Part shown: positions 1 to 7,479 of the stretch, one piece after another
How positions within the stretch are numbered: position 1 is the first letter of the stretch
Layout of the letters: every line of letters begins with the position of its first letter
Assembly (NCBI RefSeq): GCF_000717245.1
Contig: NZ_JNYQ01000004.1
Span: forward strand, 1,116,001 to 1,180,000
Source of the DNA: Kitasatospora papulosa
GTDB taxonomy: Bacteria > Actinomycetota > Actinomycetes > Streptomycetales > Streptomycetaceae
DNA length: 64,000 nucleotides
Reading direction: 5' to 3'
Position numbers and translations under genes: made by a program
The notes under the pieces: generated by a model
The model's input: the letters and a program-made list of their open reading frames with translations, nothing else
The model's database searches: none
What the model was told of the DNA's origin: nothing

Positions 1-1
1 C

Positions 2-529
2 TCCGGGTCACCGTCGCGGGCCCTGACCGGTTCCTCGGCGTCGGAGTCCGAGCCGTCGGACCCGCCCGCCGCCTCGGGCGAGGAGCAGGCCGCCGCCGTC
101 GACGCGCTCCTGGAGCGGAGCGAGGCCGACCGTCAGCAGGTCGTCGACGCCGTCAACGCCGTGGAGGCCTGCGCCTCGGACGACTCCGTCGACACCGCCG
201 GGCAGACCCTGGCCGACGCCGCCGTCCGCCGCGAGGAGCTGATCACCAACCTCAGCGCACTCGACGTGGGCGCGCTCCCCTCGGGTTCACGCGCGACGGA
301 CAGTCTGCGCACCGGCTGGCAGCACTCGGCGGACGCCGACCGGGCGTTCGCCGACTGGGCCGACGACGCGCAGGGCTGCTCGCCCGGCGCCGTCCCGCAC
401 ACCCCCTCCTACGACAAGGGTGTGCGGAGCAGCGAACTCGCCACCGGTTCCAAGGAAGAGTTCCTCACGCTCTGGAAACCGATCGCCATGGACCACGGGC
501 TGCCGGAACGCGACACTGCCGAGCTCTGA
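2..529 (+). CDS. Hypothetical protein, C-terminal part (5' end outside window)
   Basis: The reading frame is open from the first bases of the window to a TGA at 527-529, so at least 175 residues of the C-terminus are visible and the start lies upstream. The visible part begins with a Ser/Pro/Glu-rich linker of about 30 residues, then a soluble, acidic, mostly helical segment with two cysteines (in VEACASDD and DAQGCSPG) that could pair if it is extracytoplasmic. No catalytic motif is visible. A low-complexity linker before a small domain is common in Streptomyces membrane-anchored proteins, but no signal or membrane segment can be seen here. It lies 77 bases before the next gene on the same strand, so co-transcription is possible. 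Function unknown. Confidence 0.7.
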   Translation, partial: SGSPSRALTGSSASESEPSDPPAASGEEQAAAVDALLERSEADRQQVVDAVNAVEACASDDSVDTAGQTLADAAVRREELITNLSALDVGALPSGSRATDSLRTGWQHSADADRAFADWADDAQGCSPGAVPHTPSYDKGVRSSELATGSKEEFLTLWKPIAMDHGLPERDTAEL

Positions 530-606
530 CGTCATCTCGGGGCGTCGACGAAGCCCCGCCCCGCACCACCCTCACCGAACTCCGTCCCGTCGGAAAGCCG
601 GTTCCC

Positions 607-2463
607 ATGACCGATCCTCAGGGCCCACCACCCTCCCCCGTCCCGGAACCACGCCGACCGGCCCCTCCGCCGTCGGGCCCCGGCAGCACACTGCGGCAAC
701 TGGTCCGTTCCCAGGCCGGGAACCGGCCCGGGAGCGCCACGGACTATCTGCGGGGCGCCGCGCACCTGGACCGGTGGTTCCGGGACGCCGTGATCAAGGA
801 GCTCGCCGAGAACCCGCACCGCCTCCCGCCCCCGTCGTACGGGATGGATCTGGCCGCAGTGCTCAAGGAGTGCTTCCTGGCGCGCAGGGAGGTGGCGACA
901 CGTGCGCTTCTCCTGCTCGTCCCACCCGTGCTGATGCTCCCCGTCAGCCCGGCCGGGTCGATCGTGCCCCTCCTGCTGGTCCTGTTCGTCCAACTGGTCA
1001 GGACAGCCCTACGCCGGCTGAAGGACACGCTGGGCAGGCGACGGGAGCCGGACGGCGACCCTGGGTCCCGGTCCGGTCAGGGGGTCGTCACACTCCTGCT
1101 GCTTCTCGTCCTCGTGTGGGCCCTGTGGAACGTGATCAGGCTCTCCCAGGCGGCGTTGAACGCCCTGGCCAGCGGTTTCGCCGGCGAGAGCAGGCACCTC
1201 GTCGCGATTCTCCTGGTCCTCGCCGGCTGGACCGCCGTCGCCTCCGTGTACCGCTACCGCATGGAACACCGCCTGTACGCCCTCGCCGTCGGCCGCGGCA
1301 CCGAACACCCCGACCCGCCCGCGGCAGCCGCCCGGCTCGCCGAGATCCGCGCCCAGCAGGCCGACCCCGACGTCGTCTACAGCGACTACGCGCCCTTCGT
1401 CGGCGCCGGGATCGAGCTGGACCACTGGTCGTTCGCCATCGAGCTGGTGCCGGACCTGGAGAAGAGGGGAGACGGGGTCACCGACCGCCGGGCGGCCTTC
1501 AACGTCCCCGAGGTCCACGCCCGGATACGCCGTGAGCTGCTCCGGTTCGGCGAGGGGGAGAGCTACCCGGGCGACCGGCTGCGCGGGCTCCAGGTGGACG
1601 ACTACGTCATGAAGAGCGGGAAGCGCCTGGGCCCCTCCTCGGACTGGAGCGGATCGGGCCCCGGCACCCCCTTCCACGCCATGGCCCCGGCGGCCCGCCG
1701 GGAGGCCGCCGACATGCTCCGCACATCGCAGGACGGACCGGCCGGTGAGACATGGTGGCCGGACAGCCTCGACGTGTTCGCCGAGGAACGGTTGCGCCAC
1801 TACCTGACCGTGCGGGTGGGGAGTTGGGGCGACGAGGTGGTGCTCACCGTCTTCAGCCGTGTGCAGATGCAGGGGGGCCTGCTGTTCCTGGAGTCGCGGG
1901 CCTTCCTGCTGCCGCCGATCGCGCGCGCCTACCACCTCATCGACGACATCCTTCCCCCGAGGGACACCAAGGACTGGACGGACCTGATCGGTTCGGCGTT
2001 CACGTCGGCGTTCTCCATGGTCGCCGACGCCCCGGCCGATCTCAGCGCCTCCTCGCGCACGAAGACCCGCACCGCCCGATCCACGTTCTGGTACGACCGC
2101 ATGTGCAAGACCGACCGCCCGGTCGACCACGGCCCCGCCTACTCCGTCCGCGAACTGGCCGCCGAACCCCACTACCAGCAGCTGTTCCAGGAGATGGACG
2201 TCCACCGCTTCCTCAAGAGCGTCCAGACCAGGACGGTGACAGCGGTACGCCTCAGCCTGAGCGATGCGGGCTACCGGACGAGTGAGTACGACGCCCGCAC
2301 CACCGTCCTCTTCGACCGCTCGGTGCACGTCCACGGGACGCTCCACGGCAACGTCCAGACGGGCGACCACAGCCGGGCGGACCACCGGAACGTCACGACG
2401 CCACAACCGCAGGTCGGCCCGACGGCCGGCGGCGGTACCACCGCTTCCAACCAGAGGAGTTGA
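607..2463 (+). CDS. Large multi-pass membrane protein with C-terminal HGT..GN.QTGD tag
   Basis: A 618-residue protein. The N-terminus is Pro-rich (to about residue 25). There are about four hydrophobic segments near residues 99-115, 119-136, 159-180 and 197-215. A long soluble region with no recognised enzyme motif fills residues 220-565. Near the end (570-591) is a short tag, DR.VHVHGT..GNVQTGD, nearly repeated at the N-terminus of the next protein. The tail after it is Pro/Gly/Ser/Asn-rich. The stop is four bases before the next ATG, so the two genes are almost certainly an operon. The tag arrangement recalls actinobacterial amyloid-type signalling motifs shared between a membrane protein and a partner; that is inference. 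The family is not one I can name. Confidence 0.8.
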   Translation: MTDPQGPPPSPVPEPRRPAPPPSGPGSTLRQLVRSQAGNRPGSATDYLRGAAHLDRWFRDAVIKELAENPHRLPPPSYGMDLAAVLKECFLARREVATRALLLLVPPVLMLPVSPAGSIVPLLLVLFVQLVRTALRRLKDTLGRRREPDGDPGSRSGQGVVTLLLLLVLVWALWNVIRLSQAALNALASGFAGESRHLVAILLVLAGWTAVASVYRYRMEHRLYALAVGRGTEHPDPPAAAARLAEIRAQQADPDVVYSDYAPFVGAGIELDHWSFAIELVPDLEKRGDGVTDRRAAFNVPEVHARIRRELLRFGEGESYPGDRLRGLQVDDYVMKSGKRLGPSSDWSGSGPGTPFHAMAPAARREAADMLRTSQDGPAGETWWPDSLDVFAEERLRHYLTVRVGSWGDEVVLTVFSRVQMQGGLLFLESRAFLLPPIARAYHLIDDILPPRDTKDWTDLIGSAFTSAFSMVADAPADLSASSRTKTRTARSTFWYDRMCKTDRPVDHGPAYSVRELAAEPHYQQLFQEMDVHRFLKSVQTRTVTAVRLSLSDAGYRTSEYDARTTVLFDRSVHVHGTLHGNVQTGDHSRADHRNVTTPQPQVGPTAGGGTTASNQRS

Positions 2464-2467
2464 CGCC

Positions 2468-2869
2468 ATGACCGGCACACCGGCCGGGCAGGACCGCGGG
2501 ATCCATGTGAGCGGCCACGGCACCTTCACCGGGAACGCCCAGACGGGCGACCGCAGCAGCGCCTCGTTCACCGGCGGCCCCGGGCCGGCGGACGCCGGGG
2601 AGTCGGCCGAGATCGTACGCCTGCGAGAGGCCGTCGAGGCTCTCCGCGCCCGCATCCGTGACCTGGCCCCGGACGAACTGTCAGCAGCGGAGGGAACAGC
2701 CGCTGAGTCGGCACTCGCCGAGGTGGAGGACGCCCTGCCCGACGGGAGCGAAGCAGGTCAGGGCCGCGTGCGGAACGCTTTCTTCACCGTCTCCGGCGCG
2801 CTGGCCTCGGTCGCCTCGCTCGCCGAGTCCGTCAGAGCGCTGCGGGACGCCGCGGCCCCATGGTTCTGA
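2468..2869 (+). CDS. DUF5955-like small protein carrying the same N-terminal tag
   Basis: A 133-residue protein. The ATG at 2468 follows an AGAGGAG ribosome-binding site that overlaps the end of the upstream gene. Residues 9-32 hold the tag DRGIHV..HGT..GNAQTGD, matching the C-terminus of the upstream membrane protein. Residues 48-133 are a helical hairpin-like domain (IVRLREAVEALRARI, then a VSGALASVASLAESVRALRD segment) that resembles the actinobacterial DUF5955 family as I remember it. No catalytic residues are visible. A disordered tag followed by a small helical bundle suggests a partner or adaptor of the membrane protein rather than an enzyme. The DUF assignment is from memory and should be treated as tentative. 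Confidence 0.78.
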   Translation: MTGTPAGQDRGIHVSGHGTFTGNAQTGDRSSASFTGGPGPADAGESAEIVRLREAVEALRARIRDLAPDELSAAEGTAAESALAEVEDALPDGSEAGQGRVRNAFFTVSGALASVASLAESVRALRDAAAPWF

Positions 2870-2876
2870 GGCCGGA

Positions 2877-3485
2877 TCATCGGGCCGGGAAGCCGTCCGT
2901 GGGCAGGGTGACGTCGAAGGGCGCGGGCAGCAGGAGCGGCTTCCCGAAGGGCACGGGGTCGGAACGCTTGTACGTTCCGTCCTCGTTCGGCTCGGTGAAC
3001 AGCGTCGCCATCGCCCCACGGGTGTCGAACCTGTCCAGCAGCAGATACATCGGGACCCCGGCCCGCGCGTAGGCGCGGTACTTCTTCGTCCTGTCCTCCC
3101 GGGCGTTGCCCTTGGAGGTGATCTCGACGATCAGCAAGGCCTCCGATGCGTCCATCGGCGCACTGGTCTCCGGATCGGCGGCCTCGATGAGTTCTGCCGG
3201 CATCACGACGAGGTCCGGGACGTACAGCTTGTCGAGGGGTGCTACGTGGACACCGAGGGTCTGGTAGATCTCCAGTTCCTCCGGCAGATTCGTGTAGAGC
3301 CTTCGCTGCACCTTCGCGGCGATGCCGTTGTGGTGCGCATGAGGCGGCGGTACCAAGACGATCTGCCCTTCGTCGATCTCTGCGCGCCATCCCTCGGGCA
3401 CGTCCAGTTCCTGCCAGGTGCGCAGCAGGTAGTCCCACGGGCGGCCCTCAGAGCCCTGATCGCTTTCGACCATCGCGGCGGTCAT
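2877..3485 (-). CDS. Uma2 family (DUF820) endonuclease-fold protein
   Basis: A 202-residue protein. The chosen ATG at 3485 (MTAAMVESDQ) has a strong AGGAGG upstream; the frame is open further but the extra residues look untranslated. The Uma2/DUF820 restriction-nuclease-like core is recognisable: an aspartate in LYVPDLVV, then EALLIVEITSKGN with the E-x-T-S-K element, then a helix and the YLLLDRFD strand. These residues match the PD-(D/E)xK fold pattern. Such proteins are abundant and multicopy in Streptomyces and cyanobacteria and their role is mostly unknown. It is convergent with the tag-bearing pair, only 7 bases from its stop. Catalytic residues appear intact, so it is probably not a decayed copy. 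Confidence 0.88.
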   Translation of the reverse strand: MTAAMVESDQGSEGRPWDYLLRTWQELDVPEGWRAEIDEGQIVLVPPPHAHHNGIAAKVQRRLYTNLPEELEIYQTLGVHVAPLDKLYVPDLVVMPAELIEAADPETSAPMDASEALLIVEITSKGNAREDRTKKYRAYARAGVPMYLLLDRFDTRGAMATLFTEPNEDGTYKRSDPVPFGKPLLLPAPFDVTLPTDGFPAR

Positions 3486-3662
3486 CGCAGGTCCCTCCTC
3501 CTGTGGCCGTACGCGGGAGCGTAGATCGACTTGTTCGCGGCGGTCCGCCGCTCCCCTCAGCGTCCCACGATCGTGTGACGCTCGCAGTGACCTCACCGCA
3601 GGTGTCCCCGCGCTCGTCGAGCCCGAGGAACCGGCCACCCGTTCTCACGCATCTCTCCAGAC

Positions 3663-4706
3663 ATGACGAACGGCCAGACACGTGGAGGCAGCACGCACCG
3701 AACGGCCCCGGGAGGCGAGCGGCCGGCGGAGGGGGCGTACACGGCTGAGCCCGGCATCGTCCGCACCACACTCGCCGTCATGCGCCGCGACGGGGGCCGC
3801 CTCTACGGTCGGGCGGCCCGCGTCACCGGCCTGGTCGCGCTGGGCGGACTGCTGCTGACCGTCGTGGGGTTCGTCGCCGCCTGGCCCGAGTTCGACGAGA
3901 TACGGCTGGGCGCGATACAGGCCCGTATCGACGAGGACTCCTACGCCCCCGACGGTCGCCGCGTGAACACCATGTGGCTCATCCTGCTCGCCTGCCTGCC
4001 GTTCCTGATCCTGCTGCTGCACCTGGCGTGCACCGCGCTCCAGACGGCGTGCGTCCGAGCTGCGGCCGAACCGGGAGGGAGCGGCCCGCGAGGCCGTTTC
4101 CGTACGGTCCTGGGGGTGTACGCGGTGCGCGGGGTCCTCGTGTGGGCCCCGTTGGTGCTCGGCATCCTGGTGCAGCTGTACTTCACCACCACCACGTTCC
4201 GGGAGTACACCGTGCTCGTCCCGCTGTGGGAGTACCCCCGTCTGAACCCGCTGCTGGAGTACGGCCCGCCTCTGCTGGGCCTGGCCCTGACGTTGTTGCT
4301 CCGGTTCGGCTGGGCCCTGGCACCGGCGGCCTCCGCGAACCAAGGCCTCGGACCCCTGGCCGCGCTGCGCCGTTCCTGGTCGCTCACCTGGGGCCGGGCG
4401 GCCTCCTGGCTCCGCGCCCTGGCCGTCGCGCTGCCCCTGGGCGGGCTCACCGTCGGCCTGTACCTGCTGCTCCAGGCCGCCGCCCGGCCCACGCGCTCCT
4501 GGGCGGCCTCCCTGTTCCTGGAGTGGGGTCCGGACAACGCCTACGGTGCCTACGTCGCCGGAGTCCTCGCCCCGATCGCCACCGCCCTGCTGCTCACCGG
4601 CGCCCTGGTCCTCCCGCCGGCTCACACCACCCTGGCGGTACTCCACCAGCGGCTCGCCCGGACCGGGGAGCGGCAGTCCCCGACCCCGGCGGTCACCCCG
4701 GCGTGA
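3663..4706 (+). CDS. Six-pass membrane protein, function unknown
   Basis: A 347-residue integral membrane protein. About six hydrophobic segments are visible, for example VTGLVALGGLLLTVVGFVAAW, a Leu-rich stretch beginning TMWLILLACL, GVLVWAPLVLGILVQLYF, and the last, ending LLLTGALVLPP. The fourth and fifth segments are joined by a loop containing LGPLAALRRSWSLTWGRAASWL; a conserved R-S-W-x-L-T-x-G loop of this type occurs in GPDPase-type/DUF975-like membrane domains. That similarity is weak. The ATG at 3663 has no clear ribosome-binding site. Upstream it faces the Uma2 gene, which starts about 180 bases away on the opposite strand. No transporter or enzyme signature is visible. Confidence 0.72.
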   Translation: MTNGQTRGGSTHRTAPGGERPAEGAYTAEPGIVRTTLAVMRRDGGRLYGRAARVTGLVALGGLLLTVVGFVAAWPEFDEIRLGAIQARIDEDSYAPDGRRVNTMWLILLACLPFLILLLHLACTALQTACVRAAAEPGGSGPRGRFRTVLGVYAVRGVLVWAPLVLGILVQLYFTTTTFREYTVLVPLWEYPRLNPLLEYGPPLLGLALTLLLRFGWALAPAASANQGLGPLAALRRSWSLTWGRAASWLRALAVALPLGGLTVGLYLLLQAAARPTRSWAASLFLEWGPDNAYGAYVAGVLAPIATALLLTGALVLPPAHTTLAVLHQRLARTGERQSPTPAVTPA

Positions 4707-4741
4707 CCGCCGGGGCGGACCTCATGGCAGGCGGCTCCCGC

Positions 4742-4978
4742 TCAGGACGGCAGCCTGCCCTCGCGGTTGATCTCCGTCACCCGGGCCCGCAGCACGAGCC
4801 CCGGCGAGGCCGGCCGGACGGCTTCCGGCGGGCAGTCCCACTCCGCACCGCCACCCGGCGGGCGTAGCTGCACATAGGGCCCGACGCGGCCCATGACCCG
4901 CCCCACCCGGCCGTCCCGGCCGTCCACCGCGAACGTCCCGGGCTCCGGCATACACGGCTCCAGTCCTTCAACTGTCAT
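4742..4978 (-). CDS. Small conserved hypothetical protein (78 aa)
   Basis: The ATG at 4978 lies inside the end of the upstream small gene (11-base overlap), which indicates translational coupling. The protein is 78 residues, begins MTVEGLEPCMPEPGTFAVDG and has an RVGRVMGRVGPYVQLRPPGG segment that looks like a small beta-barrel or SH3-like fold. I recall similar short proteins near XRE/DUF397 loci in Streptomyces, and here such a locus is about 350 bases away and divergent. No catalytic motif or transmembrane segment is visible. Function unknown. Confidence 0.6.
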   Translation of the reverse strand: MTVEGLEPCMPEPGTFAVDGRDGRVGRVMGRVGPYVQLRPPGGGAEWDCPPEAVRPASPGLVLRARVTEINREGRLPS

Positions 4979-5207
4979 GGGCCGCCGCCGCTTCCAGCTG
5001 CACACTCAGGCGCAGCGCCGTCTCGATCGAGCACCGGCCGAGGTCGACGAGCGGTGCGGGCTCGTTGCCCGCGCACGACACCGGGTCGATCCGCAGCGAG
5101 GGGAGTTTCACGCCGACCCCTGCGAGCCCTGACCGCAGCAGTGCCACCGCGTCCTCTGCCGCACGCACTCTGCCCGCTGCCTCTTGGCGCCGTTCCGTAG
5201 CCGTCAT
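4968..5207 (-). CDS. Small conserved hypothetical protein (79 aa)
   Basis: The protein starts MTATERRQEAAGRVRAAEDA and runs 79 residues. Two adjacent ATGs (5210 and 5207) follow a GGGGAAG ribosome-binding site; the second gives the better spacing. A helical N-terminus is followed by LPSLRIDPVSCAGNEPAPLV and LGRCSIETALRLSVQLEAA, a pattern I have seen in small Streptomyces proteins that pair with DNA-binding regulators. It is divergent from the XRE gene and shares with it a 118-base promoter region holding a perfect 13-bp inverted repeat. It overlaps the next small gene downstream by 11 bases. Function unknown. Confidence 0.62.
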   Translation of the reverse strand: MTATERRQEAAGRVRAAEDAVALLRSGLAGVGVKLPSLRIDPVSCAGNEPAPLVDLGRCSIETALRLSVQLEAAAAHDS

Positions 5208-5224
5208 CATGATCTTCCCCATTT

Positions 5225-5259
5225 CCACGCTGAGTAGTGGCTATGCCTACTCAGCGTGG
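5225..5259. promoter_or_regulatory. Perfect 13-bp inverted repeat between divergent operons (candidate operator)
   Basis: The arms ccacgctgagtag (5225-5237) and ctactcagcgtgg (5247-5259) are exact reverse complements separated by 9 bases. The element sits between the start of the small gene pair (5207, minus) and the TTG start of the XRE regulator (5326, plus), where an autoregulatory operator is expected. Its symmetry suits a dimeric helix-turn-helix protein. Confidence 0.65.
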
Positions 5260-5325
5260 CCAATTCGTCGCTACCGTGGAAGAGGTGCAGTTCCAACATC
5301 CGCACGTGTGCCACGGGGAGTCGCT

Positions 5326-6153
5326 TTGCCCGGACCGAAGAAGCTGGACCCTTCCGCCTCGCCCCGCGCCCTTCTGGGCGCGGAACTCCGCCACCGGAGA
5401 GAGACGGCAGGCCTGTCACAGGAGGACCTGGGGGCGCCCCTGTTCGTCAGCGGCTCCTTCATCGGACAACTGGAGGCCGGCACCCGCCGGATGCAGGCGG
5501 ACCAGGCCGCGCGACTGGACGAGGTCCTGGGCGGGGACGGGTTCTTCGTACGGAACTGCGCGGCGCTGAAGGCGTCGAAGTACCCGGACCACTTCGCGGA
5601 AGCAGCTGAGGCGGAGGCCGCAGCGCAGACGATCAAGGAGTTCTCGCCGCTGCTCATCCCTGGGCTACTGCAGGCAGAGGCGTACGCACGAGCCGTCTTC
5701 CTGGGCTATCGGCCGACTACACCTGAGAATGAGGTGAACGATCTGGTCGAGGCGAGGATCGAGCGTGCGAGTCTGCTGGCGCATCCAACAACCCCCCTGG
5801 TTTGGGCAGTCCTGGACGAGGCAGTGCTGCGACGAACAGTCGGCGGCCCTGGAGTCATGAGCGACGCGCTCGCCCACCTCACGCGGTTGATGCGACAAAG
5901 ACGCGTCATCGTGCAGGTGTTGCCCTTCTGCGCGGGCGGGCATCCGGCGATGGGCGGGCCACTCAAGCTCATGACCTTTCCGGATGCGCCACCCCTCGCC
6001 TACCTGGACGGGCTCGGTTCCGGCCAACTGCTCGACGATCCGGCACAGGTGCAGTCTTACGAACTGACCTACGATTTGCTGGTGGCCAGCGCATTGTCAC
6101 CTGATGCGTCCCTGGCCTTGATCGAGTCGGTTGCGGAGGATTACGCCCCATGA
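5326..6153 (+). CDS. XRE-family regulator with DUF5753 ligand-type domain
   Basis: A 275-residue protein. I chose the TTG at 5326 because it is preceded at good spacing by GGGGAG and gives the family-typical N-terminus MPGPKKLDPSASPRALLGAE; frames further upstream look non-coding. Residues about 14-65 form the Cro/CI helix-turn-helix (ELRHRRETAGLSQEDLG, then FIGQLEAGTRRM). From about residue 85 onward is the DUF5753 domain (FSPLLIPGLLQAEAYARAVF, LAYLDGLGSGQLLDDPAQVQ). The next gene is a DUF397 protein that overlaps its stop. XRE-DUF5753/DUF397 pairs are widespread in Streptomyces; some behave as toxin-antitoxin-like or antibiotic-activating pairs (Scr1/Scr2 in S. coelicolor). The inverted repeat at 5225-5259 is its likely operator. 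Confidence 0.9.
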   Translation: MPGPKKLDPSASPRALLGAELRHRRETAGLSQEDLGAPLFVSGSFIGQLEAGTRRMQADQAARLDEVLGGDGFFVRNCAALKASKYPDHFAEAAEAEAAAQTIKEFSPLLIPGLLQAEAYARAVFLGYRPTTPENEVNDLVEARIERASLLAHPTTPLVWAVLDEAVLRRTVGGPGVMSDALAHLTRLMRQRRVIVQVLPFCAGGHPAMGGPLKLMTFPDAPPLAYLDGLGSGQLLDDPAQVQSYELTYDLLVASALSPDASLALIESVAEDYAP

Positions 6154-6416
6154 AGATCAGCAGCATTGACTACAACCTCGCCGCGGCGACCTGGCATAAG
6201 TCCTCATACAGTGGCGGCGACGGCGGCAACTGTCTCGAAGTGGCCACTTGGCACAAGTCCTCTTACAGCGACGGGAGCGGTGGCAACTGCCTCGAAGTCG
6301 CCACCGGCAACCCCGGCATCGTCCCCGTCCGCGACTCCAAGGTCACCGGCGGCCCGGCGCTCGTGTTCCGGACGGCCGCCTGGTCAGCGTTCGTCACCGA
6401 CCTCAAGCGCCCGTAA
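6150..6416 (+). CDS. DUF397 protein with duplicated WHKSSYS motif
   Basis: An 88-residue protein whose ATG overlaps the XRE stop (ATGA), so the two are translationally coupled. DUF397 proteins usually have one W-x-K-S-S-x-S...G-x-N-C-L-E-V-A element followed by a V-R-D-S-K element. Here the first element occurs twice in tandem: residues 14-32 and 33-51, each 19 residues, differing at only a few positions. The rest (VPVRDSKVTGGPALVFRTAAW) is normal. At DNA level the units 6189-6245 and 6246-6302 are 57 bp each with several synonymous differences, so the duplication is not brand new. DUF397 proteins are thought to bind and modulate their cognate XRE partner. Confidence 0.9.
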   Translation: MKISSIDYNLAAATWHKSSYSGGDGGNCLEVATWHKSSYSDGSGGNCLEVATGNPGIVPVRDSKVTGGPALVFRTAAWSAFVTDLKRP

Positions 6417-6466
6417 CCGACCGCGTGGCGAGGCTCGCGCGGCTCGCCGAGCGTGACCCGCACGCC

Positions 6467-7420
6467 TCACACCACCCGCACCACGTGCTTCCCCCGTACT
6501 CCCCCCGCCTCCAGCGCCCGGTGTGCGGCGGCGATGTCGGAGAGCGGGTGGACGGTGTCCACGACGGGGCGGATCGCGCCGCTCTCCACGTAGGCGGTGA
6601 GCTTGGCGAAGAGGTCGTGCTTCGGGTTGCCGCTGAAGAAGCGGACCCGGCGCGGTCCGTGGGCGGTGGAGGCGAGCAGATAGGAGAGGCTCGCGGCCAG
6701 GTGGTCGATGTCGAAGGCGATCGAGACCATGCGTCCGCCGGGGGCGAGAAGCTTACGGAAGGCGCGGTGTTCGGTGCCGACGGTGTCGAGGACGACGTCG
6801 AAGCGGCCAAGGTCCTCCGGCCCGGTGGTCCTGTAGTCGAACGCCTCGTCGGCCCCCAGTTCACGTACGAAGTCGAGGTTCTTCCCACCGGCCAGGGCGG
6901 TCACACGGGCCCCCAGCGTCTTGCCGAGCTGGACGGCGACGCTGCCGATTCCGCCGCTGGCGCCGCGTACGAGCAGGCGCTCGCCCGCCTTCAGCCGGGC
7001 CTTGGTCTCCAGCGCGGTGATGGCGGTCGTCCCGGCGGGCAGTGACGCGGCCTCGACGAGCGAGATGTTCGCCGGGGCGTAGGACAGTTGGCGGGGCCGG
7101 ACCGCGACGTACTCGGCGGCACTCCCGAAGGTGCGGCCCAGGATCCCCCACACCCGGTCGCCCTCGTGCAGCCCCTTCACCGCGCTGTCGACTCGGGCGA
7201 TCTCGCCGGTGAAATCCATCCCCGTGCGCAGGGGGAAGCGGCTGCCCGTCACCAGGCGGACCCGCCCGGCCCGGCCGTACAGCTCACCGCCGTTGACGCT
7301 CAGCGCGTGGACGCGGACCAACACCTCGCCCTGTTGGAGTTCCGGAACGGGGACCCGGCCTTCGCGGAGCACCTCGGGAGGGCCGTACCTGTCGTAGAGC
7401 GCCGCGCGCATATCGTCCAT
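6467..7420 (-). CDS. Zinc-independent quinone oxidoreductase-like MDR enzyme
   Basis: A 317-residue medium-chain dehydrogenase/reductase. The N-terminal GroES-like domain (MDDMRAALYDRYGPPEVL, FPLRTGMDFTGEIARV) is followed by the Rossmann domain with LLVRGASGGIGSVAVQLGK as nucleotide-binding loop. It has no zinc-binding cysteines, so an NADPH:quinone reductase-type role is likely. The substrate is unknown. The start is fixed at 7420 because the hexamer TAGCGT ends exactly seven bases before it, the spacing expected for a leaderless transcript; a Shine-Dalgarno sequence is absent. It is divergent from a TetR regulator 60 bases away, which probably controls it. Confidence 0.88.
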   Translation of the reverse strand: MDDMRAALYDRYGPPEVLREGRVPVPELQQGEVLVRVHALSVNGGELYGRAGRVRLVTGSRFPLRTGMDFTGEIARVDSAVKGLHEGDRVWGILGRTFGSAAEYVAVRPRQLSYAPANISLVEAASLPAGTTAITALETKARLKAGERLLVRGASGGIGSVAVQLGKTLGARVTALAGGKNLDFVRELGADEAFDYRTTGPEDLGRFDVVLDTVGTEHRAFRKLLAPGGRMVSIAFDIDHLAASLSYLLASTAHGPRRVRFFSGNPKHDLFAKLTAYVESGAIRPVVDTVHPLSDIAAAHRALEAGGVRGKHVVRVV

Positions 7421-7427
7421 ACGTCCC

Positions 7428-7433
7428 ACGCTA
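7428..7433 (-). promoter_or_regulatory. -10 element TAGCGT for a leaderless transcript
   Basis: On the minus strand TAGCGT is followed by seven bases and then the ATG at 7420. That places the transcription start at or next to the initiation codon. No clear -35 was identified. Confidence 0.55.
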
Positions 7434-7479
7434 GACGGGGAAGTGGATGACACCCTCCATTTGGACCGAAGTGAGAAAC

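Noticed and set aside
1009..2655. A 548-codon frame antisense to the membrane protein gene
   Set aside because: It is a high-GC shadow: no ribosome-binding site, no recognisable domain, and the sense strand has a real protein with membrane segments. The same applies to other long antisense frames here.
3239..3748. A 169-codon plus-strand frame across the Uma2 gene start
   Set aside because: It overlaps the well-supported Uma2 gene, lacks any domain and has no ribosome-binding site.
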